DNA of 64,000 bases from Taishania pollutisoli (GTDB taxonomy: Bacteria; Bacteroidota; Bacteroidia; Flavobacteriales_D; Crocinitomicaceae), in contig NZ_JACVEL010000003.1 in NCBI RefSeq assembly GCF_014518315.1, positions 186,001 to 250,000 of the forward strand, in the 5' to 3' direction. Each line of letters opens with the position of its first letter. The first letter of the stretch is position 1. Shown here piece after piece: positions 17,605 to 25,918 of the stretch. The notes below the pieces were generated by a model that did not search any database, was not told the origin of the DNA, and saw nothing but the letters and a program-made list of their open reading frames with translations. Position numbers and translations under genes: made by a program.

Positions 17605-18168
17605 TTATCCTTTGGAGGGGATAAAGGGGGAGGACTTATGCAATGAACCGTTAAAAAATGCATCCCATTCAACCTGCTTTGCAGCAGTATATCCCCGTGC
17701 AGGAGTGATGAGGTAGTGAAAACAGATACCATGTTCGTGGCAATACGACTCAATTTCCTGTAACCGCTTGCGGATGTGCGGGATTCCGGAGAAGCTTTTC
17801 CGGGTAACACACACCTTTTCCAGATCCGGTAATTCCTGAAGTTGCCCGATCACATCGGTCCATTCCACAACACACCCGTCAATGTAATCGTCGCGGTAAT
17901 CATCCGGTTTTTCTACTTCTACAGCTGTGATAACGTCTGTAAACTCAATCTTGTACCGGTGCATGAACTGTTCCTTTTCCTCTTTCCCCTTTTTTTTCAG
18001 CGAAGAATGCCCGAATGCTCCCGGAAGTAATGTCCACAAGTGGTTTTGTACCCTTCCGTAAAAGAAGTCCGCTGTATTTTCCGGAGTTTCAGGATTGAAC
18101 GTTCCCACAAGTACAATGCGTGCCGTTTTAGAAAGCAGACGATGAGCGAAGCGGTGATGAATGAGCAT
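17605..18168 (-). CDS. UDG-superfamily-like protein (putative DNA glycosylase)
   Basis: The 187-residue protein begins with RIVLVGTFNPETPENTADFFYGRVQNHLWTLLP (about 17-49). G-T-F-N-P and the aromatic FFYGRxxNxxW are the pattern of motif 1 in the uracil-DNA glycosylase superfamily, which excises damaged or deaminated bases. I do not see a clean canonical motif 2 (HPSP); FHYLITPARG near the end may be its divergent form. Catalytic activity is therefore uncertain. The last residues (SSPFIPSKG) are encoded by a GC-rich repeat-like sequence. The stop codon lies 5 nt from the convergent DUF72 stop. Confidence 0.65.
   Translation of the reverse strand: MLIHHRFAHRLLSKTARIVLVGTFNPETPENTADFFYGRVQNHLWTLLPGAFGHSSLKKKGKEEKEQFMHRYKIEFTDVITAVEVEKPDDYRDDYIDGCVVEWTDVIGQLQELPDLEKVCVTRKSFSGIPHIRKRLQEIESYCHEHGICFHYLITPARGYTAAKQVEWDAFFNGSLHKSSPFIPSKG
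17611..17637. repeat. Copy of a CCTTTGGAGGGG...GGGGGAGG-type repeat at a gene 3' end
   Basis: CCTTTGGAGGGG then AAAGGGGGAGG resembles the CCTCCCTTGGGGGAGG element at 55421-55452 and the related sequence at 63151-63177. Here it is read through as the final codons of the UDG-like gene. Confidence 0.45.
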
Positions 18169-18179
18169 ACGACCAAGTA

Positions 18180-18731
18180 TTATAAATCCTCCGTGAAATG
18201 TCTTCTGTCTTTGTCCTGTGAAAATTTCCGATTGTTGTAATCAGCTGATTGATTCCGGGCAATGGACAAGGTTTTCCAGTGCTCATTCTGCAACATTTTG
18301 GCAATGAGTACCAACTGACCAATGTGATAGGGATAATGTGCCAGTTGACGGTTAATTGCCTCTGTAACGGTATGTCCGTCGTTGCGGATATAGACAATTT
18401 GTTCCAGGTCTTCTTTTTTCAATTGATTCAATGCGTTCATCAGGCAACTCCATCCTGTGTTCCAACGCTCCATTAATTCACCCTTGTTGTGGAACGGGTT
18501 CACAAATTCTGCATCCCGGTTGCGCCAGGGCTTTTCACCGTCCGTTGTCAGGAAATCAGTGAACCGGGACAGCATATTGCCGGTAATGTGGTTAACCAGG
18601 ATCGCAATGCTGTTGCTTTCACTGTTGTATTGCCAGAATAATTGTTCTTCCTGTAGCTGGTCCATGGCTTTTTCTCCCAGCATCTTGTAGTACAGGAATT
18701 GTTTTTTTACACTTTCGAGGTAATCTTCCAT
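18180..18731 (-). CDS. DinB-like four-helix protein (DUF1572-like)
   Basis: A 183-residue cytosolic protein of the DinB/YfiT-like four-helix fold. Features are NHITGNMLSRFTDFL with a candidate metal histidine near the end of helix 2 and QLAHYPYHIGQLVLIAKML, where the HxxxH histidines would complete the site. The family is linked to thiol-dependent transferases in stress responses but this member is uncharacterised. Start: ATG at 18731; the longer frame uses TTG. The UDG-like gene follows 11 nt downstream, so they are likely one transcript. Confidence 0.8.
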   Translation of the reverse strand: MEDYLESVKKQFLYYKMLGEKAMDQLQEEQLFWQYNSESNSIAILVNHITGNMLSRFTDFLTTDGEKPWRNRDAEFVNPFHNKGELMERWNTGWSCLMNALNQLKKEDLEQIVYIRNDGHTVTEAINRQLAHYPYHIGQLVLIAKMLQNEHWKTLSIARNQSADYNNRKFSQDKDRRHFTEDL

Positions 18732-18901
18732 ACTAATTGGTTTTAACGTGTTTAACAATCCTACGACTGTTTTTCAGCAATCTCTTCAGAGCTTAGCCCG
18801 GATGTTGGGGGCTGTTCTTACAAAGAACGGAAAAAATACCGAACGGAAACAGATGCAGATTTTTCCTTTTTGATGAATACAGTTTGTTTAGGTGTCATAA
18901 A

Positions 18902-19702
18902 ATGTTCTATTTTCGTCAACAGGTCTTATTCGGATCATTTTACCGGGCAATCAATTATATGTTTCACAATAAACTGTACATCGAAAACAATTGGGGAGTG
19001 TTTGTCGGGCAACTGAATGATAACAAGTTGCACAAACATTATGCACTGCAAATCAGTGTTGCTTCTGAATCATCCCTGTTGATAACAGACGCCACAGGCA
19101 CCGAAAACACGTATGTTTCCAGTTGGATTAACAGCAATGTACCACATCGGTTTTACTGCGAAAAACCAACTCTTATTGTGCTTATTAACCCAGCAAGCAT
19201 GATTGGTCACCATTTGTTGAATGACTATGGAACAACGGAGATCACTTGCCTGAAAAAAGAGCTGAATAACACTCTGCACCAGGCATTTGATGATTACCTT
19301 TTGTCACAGGATGCATTCACAGTATTTGTTCGGAGGTTAAAATCCTATCTTCAGGGGTATCAATGCGACTGCGAATCGGCAATTCACTTTGGAGACGATC
19401 GGATTTACAAGTCCGTTCAGTACCTCGAAGACAATTTTGACCGCGTTGTATCGTTAGAGGAAATAGCTGATGTTTGCCACCTTTCACAAACCAGGTTTCT
19501 ACATTTGTTCAAAGAGAAAACCCGGTTAAATTTCAGACGTTATCAGCTGTGGAACCGGTTGGTAAAATCACTTTCGTATCTGAAAGAACATTCCATCACG
19601 GAAACAGCCCATCAATTTGGTTTCACGGATAGTTCTCATTATACACGAACATTTACAGAAACCTTCGGGCTTTCCCCAAAAATTCTTACAAGCCTAAAAT
19701 AG
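18902..19702 (+). CDS. AraC-family transcriptional regulator
   Basis: The 266-residue protein has an N-terminal cupin-like sensing part (MFYFRQQVLFGSFYRAINYMFHNKLY onward). Two helix-turn-helix units follow at about residues 170-266 (SLEEIADVCHLSQTRFLHLFKEKTRLNFRRYQ and SITETAHQFGFTDSSHYTRTFTETFGLSP), the AraC signature. The start is the ATG at 18902; a longer frame begins with TTG at 18884. The target is unknown. It could act on the transglutaminase-like gene 66 nt downstream on the same strand, or on the divergent DinB-like gene. Confidence 0.9.
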   Translation: MFYFRQQVLFGSFYRAINYMFHNKLYIENNWGVFVGQLNDNKLHKHYALQISVASESSLLITDATGTENTYVSSWINSNVPHRFYCEKPTLIVLINPASMIGHHLLNDYGTTEITCLKKELNNTLHQAFDDYLLSQDAFTVFVRRLKSYLQGYQCDCESAIHFGDDRIYKSVQYLEDNFDRVVSLEEIADVCHLSQTRFLHLFKEKTRLNFRRYQLWNRLVKSLSYLKEHSITETAHQFGFTDSSHYTRTFTETFGLSPKILTSLK

Positions 19703-19768
19703 CCGGTTTATACAAGTTTGCTACCACAGTACTACTCATCTTTGTTCCAAATAATAACACATTATAAA

Positions 19769-20470
19769 ATGAACAAGTACCTGAAAGAAACACGGATACT
19801 GGATTATTCAAATCCATTGATTCAACAACTTGTACATGAACGACAATGGAACCTTCCCGCACCGGTTGACCGCATAAAAGCGGTGTATAATTTTGTCCGC
19901 GATGAAATTCAATTCGGTTATAATCGTGCGGATGATATTTCTGCATCCGAAGTGCTGAAAGACGGCTATGGACAATGCAATACAAAAGCAACATTGCTCA
20001 TGGCACTTTTAAGAGCGGCGGGAGTTCCCAACCGAATTCATGGATTTACAATTAACAAGGAATTGCAGAAAGGAGCGATTACCGGGATCTGGTACTTGCT
20101 TTCTCCAAAAAACATCCTGCACAGCTGGGTAGAAGTGCTGGTAAACGATCAATGGTACTTTCTGGAAGGAGTGATTCTTGACAGCGCGTATCTGACTCGC
20201 TTGCAGGATAGAAACAACGAATGTAAGACCACATTTTGCGGTTATGGGGTGTATACGGACAACTTTAAAAATCCACCTGTAGACTGGAATATGAACAACA
20301 CATTTATCCAGGACAAAGGAATCAATCAGGATTTTGGTGTATTTGATACGCCGGATGCATTCTATGCACAACATCAACAAGAACTCAGCCCGTTGAAGAA
20401 ATGGATGTTCAGAAATATTGTACGGCATAAGATGAATAAAAATGTAGCAAGAATAAGGAAGGGGTATTGA
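19769..20470 (+). CDS. Transglutaminase-like (papain-fold) domain protein
   Basis: The 233-residue cytosolic protein has the transglutaminase-like triad region: the cysteine in KDGYGQCNTKATLLMALLRAAGVPNR (C70), the histidine in ILHSWVEVLVNDQWYFLE (H118) and an acidic residue about 20 later (D138 is a candidate). The leading part (RIKAVYNFVRDEIQFGY) is also typical of this fold. Such enzymes act as proteases, peptide cross-linkers or deamidases; the substrate is unknown. Start: ATG at 19769, since the longer frame uses TTG. It may share a transcript with the AraC gene. Confidence 0.85.
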   Translation: MNKYLKETRILDYSNPLIQQLVHERQWNLPAPVDRIKAVYNFVRDEIQFGYNRADDISASEVLKDGYGQCNTKATLLMALLRAAGVPNRIHGFTINKELQKGAITGIWYLLSPKNILHSWVEVLVNDQWYFLEGVILDSAYLTRLQDRNNECKTTFCGYGVYTDNFKNPPVDWNMNNTFIQDKGINQDFGVFDTPDAFYAQHQQELSPLKKWMFRNIVRHKMNKNVARIRKGY

Positions 20471-20628
20471 TTGCCTGCCAATGATATTGTTGCCATGCCG
20501 TTTCATGCAAAAGACTTTTTTTATTCAATGTTTTTATATCTTAGCACACAACTGCAGGAATCATTTTTCGGTAAAAAACCGGCAAGTGATAAAAACCAGG
20601 AAATTAAACTCGCTAACAGGATACAATT

Positions 20629-21332
20629 ATGAATCTAACGAAACAGGTAAAGGAAATAAATTGGTTGAGAATCGTTTTGTTTTATGGAATCGTGCTCGGA
20701 GGAACTTTTTTAGCCCGAAAACTTCCCAACGTGTTAAATCTGCTGTTAGAAAAGATTACCGACATCCGTTTTCATTTAATTTCAACCACGGATTAGTCAC
20801 ATTAATTGTGGCGTTGCTGTTTTATCAATTCAGCGGTGTGAAACAGTCCATTACACTGTTAGGTGACAAAGGAATAAAAAGTCTTTTGTTTCCGGCTGTC
20901 TTGTTTGTGTGCTATGGCATATACGGAATGGGCAACGATTATGAAGTAAACCGCCACCTGTGGGCATTATTGTTTTGTGCTTTCGCCCTTGTTTACAATA
21001 TCATGGAAGAGTACGCATGGAGAGGTTACCTGATTGATAGCCTGGGAAAGCTGAACGTTGTTTTTAAAAGCATTCTTTCAGGAGTTTTCTGGAGCGTCTG
21101 GCACCTTCTGGTGTTCAACAATTTTGATCAGTACGGAGGCTTCTGGATTTTCTTCGCGTTCTGCATTGTTTTTTCCTTTTTACTGACACTGGCTGTTTTC
21201 CGGACAAAATCAATCCTCGTTGCCGCGACGATTCATGCATTTATCATCCAGATCAATCTTGCCGCATTGATGTGTGTGATCCTCTTTGTCCTGCTATTGT
21301 TGACATGGAACAAACAATGGGTTAGAAAGTAA
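20629..21332 (+). pseudogene. CPBP-family intramembrane protease, disrupted by a single-base frameshift
   Basis: The 5' part (ATG at 20629) reads MNLTKQVKEINWLRIVLFYG ... NVLNLLLEKITDIRFH and stops at TAG 20794-20796. The 3' part continues in another frame: FNFNHGLVTLIVALLF, then the CPBP motif EEYAWRGYL (the EExxxR site) and WSVWHLLVF with the second conserved histidine, and several membrane helices. The two parts join smoothly if one base is restored near 20773-20778 (TTTTCATTTAATTT). CPBP proteins are intramembrane CAAX-type proteases. Either the gene is broken, or the sequence has a homopolymer error, or a -1 ribosomal shift occurs. The longer frame beginning at 20481 lacks a plausible N-terminus. 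Confidence 0.8.
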
Positions 21333-21426
21333 CCATTAAGGGAAAAAATGAGTGGATACACATGCATAAATTGATTTCTCAGATGTATCTTTACCGGATC
21401 GTTTGACACTAAAAATCAACGGAATC

Positions 21427-21816
21427 ATGTTTACCATCGAACAAATACAGGAGGCCCATAGCAAGGTAAAATCAGGAGCAGATTTCCCTGCATACATCCA
21501 GGAATTCAAAACATTGGGTGTGACCCGTTATGAAACATATGTAACGGACGGACATACGGACTATTTCGGAGAAAAGGGATATACAGCAATTGCCCCGGCG
21601 AAATATGCAGCATTGAATATTGCGGAAATGTCGGACATGAACCAATTCACCAATGATCTCAAAGCACACCAGCAGGGAAAAACAGACTATCCGACATTTT
21701 GTAGGGACGCAGCAAATGCTGGTGTTGAAAAATGGCTGGTGTGTATGGATGAAATGACTTGTACGTATGTTGACAAAGGAGGAACCCTTCTGTTGATGGA
21801 GGTTATTCCCCGGTAA
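21427..21816 (+). CDS. DUF1398-like (YbcV family) protein
   Basis: The 129-residue cytosolic protein reads MFTIEQIQEAHSKVKSGADFPAYIQEFKTLGVTRYETYVTDGHTDYFG and later FCRDAANAGVEKWLVCMDEMTCTYVDKGG, matching the DUF1398/YbcV group, whose function is unknown. Start: ATG at 21427; the longer frame begins with TTG. Single gene ahead of a GNAT acetyltransferase. Confidence 0.8.
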   Translation: MFTIEQIQEAHSKVKSGADFPAYIQEFKTLGVTRYETYVTDGHTDYFGEKGYTAIAPAKYAALNIAEMSDMNQFTNDLKAHQQGKTDYPTFCRDAANAGVEKWLVCMDEMTCTYVDKGGTLLLMEVIPR

Positions 21817-21894
21817 AACAGGAAATAAACAAGGTAACAATGCAGGTGAGACGGAAAAGGATTGTTATTTTTATCGGACATTGTATAATAAAAG

Positions 21895-22401
21895 ATGCAG
21901 TTAAGAAAAGCAACAATAACGGAAGTCCCGGTAATCTGGGAAATTCTTCAGTATGCCATTGCGCAGCGAAAAGCAGACGGCAGTCAGCAATGGCAGGATG
22001 GATACCCCAATGAAAACAGTATTCGTAACGACATATACAATGGATCTGCTTATGTACTGGAAGATAATGGTACCATTTTGCTCTACGCCGCGGTTATATT
22101 CGACAAAGAACCGGCGTATGAGAACATTGAAGGAAAATGGCTGACTGAAGGAGATTACATGGTGCTGCACCGGGTAGCTGCTTCACCGCTTGCGAAAGGA
22201 AAGGGAATTGCAACACAATTCTTTCAAATAATAGAAGATCTGTGTGTACAAAATAATGTGTTCAGCATCAAAATAGATACCAACTTTGACAATGTTCCGA
22301 TGTTGAAAATCATTGATCGGCTGGGCTATACCTATTGTGGTGAAGTGTATTTTCGCGGCAGTGCACGCAAGGCATTTGAAAAAGTATTGTCCGGTAAATA
22401 A
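21895..22401 (+). CDS. GNAT-family N-acetyltransferase
   Basis: A 168-residue acetyltransferase. The acetyl-CoA binding segment is LHRVAASPLAKGKGIATQFFQIIEDLC (motif A, RxxGxGxG/A type), followed by SIKIDTNFDNVPMLKIIDRLGYTYCGEVYF (motif B). Substrate unknown. The methyltransferase follows 24 nt downstream on the same strand, so they may form an operon. Confidence 0.88.
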   Translation: MQLRKATITEVPVIWEILQYAIAQRKADGSQQWQDGYPNENSIRNDIYNGSAYVLEDNGTILLYAAVIFDKEPAYENIEGKWLTEGDYMVLHRVAASPLAKGKGIATQFFQIIEDLCVQNNVFSIKIDTNFDNVPMLKIIDRLGYTYCGEVYFRGSARKAFEKVLSGK

Positions 22402-22425
22402 TTTTTAAGAAAAACAGATCAGGAA

Positions 22426-23046
22426 ATGGAACACATCGAACGAAAAAAGCACTGGGAAACAATCTACCAAACGAAAGCATTAAGTGAGGTGAGTTGGTAC
22501 CAGCCAACCCCTGTGACGTCATTGGATTTTTTTCAGCAACTGGAGATTCCACTGACGGCAAAAATCATTGATATTGGAGGAGGAGATAGCTTTTTAGTCG
22601 ACCACCTGCTCGAACTGGGATACCGGAATGTTTCGGTGCTCGATATTTCTGAAACAGCCATTGAACGGGCCAAACAGCGATTGGGAGAAAGAGCAAAGGA
22701 TGTAAAATGGATCGTTTCCGATGTTGCTGATTTTCAACCGGAAATAACTTACGATTGTTGGCACGACCGCGCAGCATTTCACTTTCTGACCAAAGATGCT
22801 GAGGTTGAAAAATACATCCAGACAGCTTCAACGGCAATCACGCCAGATGGAGTAATGATCATAGGCTCCTTTTCGGAGCAAGGACCTAAAAAATGTAGCG
22901 GAATTGACATCCGGCAATATTCTGAAACGACGATGACCAGGCTGTTTAGCAGCTACTTTCAGAAAATAACATGCATCACAACAGACCACTCTACACCATT
23001 TAATACGACGCAAAATTTTGTGTTTTGCAGTTTTCAGAAGCGGTAA
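22426..23046 (+). CDS. Class I SAM-dependent methyltransferase
   Basis: A 206-residue Rossmann-fold methyltransferase. Motif I is KIIDIGGGDSFLVDHLLELGY (near residues 46-66), motif II VSVLDISETAIERAKQRL, and the later acidic motif WIVSDVADFQP. The opening HWETIYQTKALSEVSWYQPTP is typical of a widespread uncharacterised small-molecule methyltransferase group. Substrate unknown. Confidence 0.9.
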   Translation: MEHIERKKHWETIYQTKALSEVSWYQPTPVTSLDFFQQLEIPLTAKIIDIGGGDSFLVDHLLELGYRNVSVLDISETAIERAKQRLGERAKDVKWIVSDVADFQPEITYDCWHDRAAFHFLTKDAEVEKYIQTASTAITPDGVMIIGSFSEQGPKKCSGIDIRQYSETTMTRLFSSYFQKITCITTDHSTPFNTTQNFVFCSFQKR

Positions 23047-23252
23047 GACAAGAACCACTGTGGGGTCAGAGAATTTCCCATTTTTAAATCTCATACAAAT
23101 AAGTAAAGCTGAAGTCCCCGGAGGAGTGATTACCGGCTGTTATTCCGTTTTAAAATGATCCGGTAGAAAAAAGGGACAGCATGACATTGATTACGAGGGC
23201 CTTTTACAAAACAATTAGAATGATGTAAAGGGATAAAAAAATAGGAGAAAAA

Positions 23253-23284
23253 TTTGCGAAACCGAAAAGTTGCGCATATATTTG
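23253..23284 (+). promoter_or_regulatory. Strong promoter TTTG-N20-TATATTTG of the ArsR operon
   Basis: TTTG (23253-23256) and TATATTTG (23277-23284) lie 20 nt apart, identical in design to the promoter at 5466. The -7 box ends 36 nt before the regulator ATG. The 23047-23252 stretch upstream is AT-rich with nothing I recognise. Confidence 0.7.
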
Positions 23285-23320
23285 CAATCAAACGGATTCA
23301 CATTTTAATTGTTGACAAAC

Positions 23321-23641
23321 ATGAGAAGAGATATTTTTCAAGCCATAGCAGATCCGACGAGAAGAGCAATCATTGCACTCATCGCCATGCAGGCAATGAC
23401 ACCCAATGCGATTGCAGCACATTTTGATACAACCCGGCAGGCGGTTTCCAAACACCTGCGGATTCTTTCTGAATGTGAATTAATTGATCAGCAACAGAAC
23501 GGCAGAGAGATTTATTACCAGCTCAAAATCGACAAGATCAAAGAAATTGATCAGTGGTTGGAACCGTTCCGCAAACTATGGGAAGATCGTTTTGAGAACC
23601 TGGATAGGTACCTGGCAAACATTCAAAAGAATAAAAACTAA
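23321..23641 (+). CDS. ArsR/SmtB-family winged-helix regulator
   Basis: The 106-residue protein is a compact ArsR-type repressor: RRDIFQAIADPTRRAIIALI, then the recognition helix AHFDTTRQAVSKHLRIL (about 29-45) and the wing CELIDQQQNGREIYYQL. It lacks the cysteine-rich metal site of ArsR proper and belongs to the type found in front of SRPBCC genes. It likely controls its own operon. Start: ATG at 23321; a longer frame uses TTG. It is followed 12 nt later by an SRPBCC gene. Confidence 0.9.
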   Translation: MRRDIFQAIADPTRRAIIALIAMQAMTPNAIAAHFDTTRQAVSKHLRILSECELIDQQQNGREIYYQLKIDKIKEIDQWLEPFRKLWEDRFENLDRYLANIQKNKN

Positions 23642-23653
23642 AAACCAAATACA

Positions 23654-24157
23654 ATGAAATCAAGTCTGTTATTTTCGTTTTCCGTCGATAAGGAAAACAA
23701 TACGATTTACGTGAAACGTGCGTTCAATGCCGGTCTCCAATTGGTGTGGGACGCCTGGACCAAAGCAGAAATCCTCGATCAATGGTGGGCACCGAAACCG
23801 TACCGGGCTGAAACCAAATCGTTGGATTTCCGGGTAGGTGGAACCTGGTTGTATGCAATGGTCAGTCCTGAAAATGAAAAACATTGGGCAAAAGCGGATT
23901 ATACGGCAATTCAACCGAATCAATCCATTTCCTGGGTGGATGCATTCTGTGATGAAAACGGAGTGGAAAGCCCTGGTAAACCCCGCTCTGTGTGGGAGAA
24001 TCAATTCACGGAAGATACCGGCATAACGACCGTCAGTATAACACTGAAACACGACAGCCTTGCCGACCTGGAATTGATGATCGAAATGGGATTCAAAGAA
24101 GGATTCACAATGGGACTGCAAAACCTGGAGGACTTACTGAATCAATCCCGCAAATAA
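23654..24157 (+). CDS. SRPBCC/AHSA1-like ligand-binding protein
   Basis: The 167-residue protein carries the AHSA1-type START-like fold: IYVKRAFNAGLQLVWDAWTKAEILDQWWAPKPYRAETKSLDFRVGGTW and the C-terminal helix MGFKEGFTMGLQNLEDLL. Such proteins have a hydrophobic cavity and bind small ligands. In this operon the ArsR regulator and SRPBCC protein are a common pair. Function otherwise unknown. Confidence 0.88.
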   Translation: MKSSLLFSFSVDKENNTIYVKRAFNAGLQLVWDAWTKAEILDQWWAPKPYRAETKSLDFRVGGTWLYAMVSPENEKHWAKADYTAIQPNQSISWVDAFCDENGVESPGKPRSVWENQFTEDTGITTVSITLKHDSLADLELMIEMGFKEGFTMGLQNLEDLLNQSRK

Positions 24158-24200
24158 ATAAAGAATACAGCTTTTTTGTATTTTAGACCATAAAAAAGCC

Positions 24201-24632
24201 ATGAAAATACCTGATAAACCTGTCGGATTGACAAAAGATGCCGGGTGGCAGTTCGGATTGCGAAAAACGGTTCCGTATTCGCTGGAAGCGGTGTGGGATT
24301 TCCTGTTTTCAGCAGAAGGATTAAAACACTGGTTGGGAGCATTGGAGGAGGAGTTGGAAATCAAAAAACCGTTCAAAACCAACGAAGGTGTGGAAGGCAT
24401 GATCCGCCTCCTGACGCCGTATTCGCATGTTCGGATGAGTTGGAAGAAGAACGGATGGGAGAATATATCAACCGTTCAGGTGCGGGTTTTGAATAACGGG
24501 GAAAAGACAACCATCAGTTTTCACCACGAAAAGCTGTTGAATGAACAGCAAAGGGAAGAAGTTCAAGAGTATTGGAATGAAAAAATGACTGCATTGGAAA
24601 CAGCACTTGCGAAGACTTTTGAGCCTAAATAG
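24201..24632 (+). CDS. SRPBCC-domain protein, second copy
   Basis: A 143-residue protein with the same fold class: FGLRKTVPYSLEAVWDFLFSAEGLKHWLG, MIRLLTPYSHVRMSWKKNGWENISTVQVRVL and a long C-terminal helix YWNEKMTALETALAKTF. It is diverged from the first SRPBCC gene, so it is not a recent duplication. It lies 43 nt downstream of it, with the RibD-like gene 14 nt after. Confidence 0.85.
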   Translation: MKIPDKPVGLTKDAGWQFGLRKTVPYSLEAVWDFLFSAEGLKHWLGALEEELEIKKPFKTNEGVEGMIRLLTPYSHVRMSWKKNGWENISTVQVRVLNNGEKTTISFHHEKLLNEQQREEVQEYWNEKMTALETALAKTFEPK

Positions 24633-24646
24633 ACACAAAAAACAGC

Positions 24647-25198
24647 GTGAAAAAAGTAATTTTAGATCTGGCAGTAACCCTGGATGGGTTCATTGAAGGA
24701 CCAAACGGAGAAATTGATTGGTGCATCCTGGATGATGACATGGATTTTGAAGGCTTTTTGGCCGGAATTGATACCATTTTCTATGGAAGAGTGAGCTATG
24801 AAGCATGGGGGAAATTTCGTCCCGATTCGGATGCAACACCTGAAGAACAGGCATTTTGGAATGCGATTCACTCCAAAAAGAAATATGTTTTTTCCCGTCA
24901 AAACCGGCGGGAAAACGATGTGACGTTTATTTCTTCAGAACTCGTCAGTACGGTTAATGAATTAAAACAGCAACCCGGAAAAGATATCTGGCTCTATGGA
25001 GGAGCAGGTCTCATTACCACTTTTATTCAGGAAGGGTTGATTGATACCTACCGGATTTCTGTACATCCTACTGTTTTGGGGAGTGGCAAACCTTTGTTTG
25101 AAAACCTGAAAAATCGTATTTCCTTAAAACTGGTCGGCACAAATGTGTTCCGGTCAGGAGTTGTGCAGTTGATATATGCGTCCGGACATTCTGTTTAA
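24647..25198 (+). CDS. RibD C-terminal/dihydrofolate reductase-like protein with GTG start
   Basis: The 183-residue protein starts KKVILDLAVTLDGFIEGPNGEIDW and contains TIFYGRVSYEAWG, DIWLYGGAGLITTFIQEGLIDTYRISVHPTVLGSGKPLF, the layout of YyaP/YwjB-type reductases of the RibD_C superfamily. It probably uses NADPH; substrate unknown. The only reasonable start is GTG at 24647. Its TAA overlaps the TAA of the convergent response-regulator gene in the shared palindrome TTTAAA. Confidence 0.88.
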   Translation: MKKVILDLAVTLDGFIEGPNGEIDWCILDDDMDFEGFLAGIDTIFYGRVSYEAWGKFRPDSDATPEEQAFWNAIHSKKKYVFSRQNRRENDVTFISSELVSTVNELKQQPGKDIWLYGGAGLITTFIQEGLIDTYRISVHPTVLGSGKPLFENLKNRISLKLVGTNVFRSGVVQLIYASGHSV

Positions 25199-25917
25199 AT
25201 TACCTTCAGTTTTTCATACACATGTTCCCGGTAATTGAGCCCGATCGGGATACTTTTACCGTTGGTGAGTGTGATCAGATGGTGTTCCAGGTACTTGATC
25301 TTGCGCAGGTTGATAAAAAAGGATTTGTGTACCCGGATAATCTGATCGATGTGTCGCAGGCTTTCTTCCATTCCGTTCAATGTGCCGTGTACGATGATGC
25401 GTTCGGTTTCCGTGTACAGGCAAATATAATTGCGCATTCCTTCGATGTACAAAACGTTATCGGGATCAATTTTAATAAGTTTCTTGTCACTTTTTACAAA
25501 AAAACTCTTGTCCTGCTGTTCTTCAACGGCTTGCACAGGTTGTTCATGAACCATCAAAAACTGTTGTGCTTTCTGTATGGCTTTTGAGAAACGTTCCAAT
25601 GATATAGGTTTCAGCAAATAATCCAGTGCACTCTGGTCAAACGCATCCAGTGCGTATTGATGATAAGCCGTTGTGTAGATGATTGCCGGAGGATGATGAA
25701 ACATATTGACAAAATCTGTTCCGCTGATTTCAGGCATTTTGATATCCAGGAAGATGAGGTCAATGGTTTTGTCTTTGTTGAGAAAACTGATGAGTTCAAA
25801 TACATTGTTGCACACCCCCGCTAATTCCAGCACATCAAACTTTGCAATGTGGTGGAGCAGGACTTCCTGAGCAAGTTTCTCATCGTCAACAACCAGGCAT
25901 CTTATTTTTTTATTCAT
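25195..25917 (-). CDS. LytTR-family response regulator (first pair)
   Basis: The 240-residue protein has a receiver domain with D10/D11 acidic pocket residues, phospho-acceptor D58 in LIFLDIKMPE, a conserved Thr in IYTTAY and Lys in LLKPI. The C-terminal LytTR DNA-binding domain follows from about residue 145 (KLIKIDPDNVLYIEGMRNYICLYTE, IRVHKSFFINLRKI). Start: ATG at 25917 rather than the TTG at 25929. It begins one base after the stop of the partner kinase, so the pair is translationally coupled. Target genes unknown; LytTR regulators often act on adjacent divergent genes. Confidence 0.92.
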   Translation of the reverse strand: MNKKIRCLVVDDEKLAQEVLLHHIAKFDVLELAGVCNNVFELISFLNKDKTIDLIFLDIKMPEISGTDFVNMFHHPPAIIYTTAYHQYALDAFDQSALDYLLKPISLERFSKAIQKAQQFLMVHEQPVQAVEEQQDKSFFVKSDKKLIKIDPDNVLYIEGMRNYICLYTETERIIVHGTLNGMEESLRHIDQIIRVHKSFFINLRKIKYLEHHLITLTNGKSIPIGLNYREHVYEKLKVI

Positions 25918-25918
25918 C

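Noticed and set aside
20481-20800. Long alternative N-terminus for the CPBP protein from the ATG at 20481
   Set aside because: The segment reads like noncoding translation, while the frame from 20629 gives a family-like membrane helix joined by a one-base shift.
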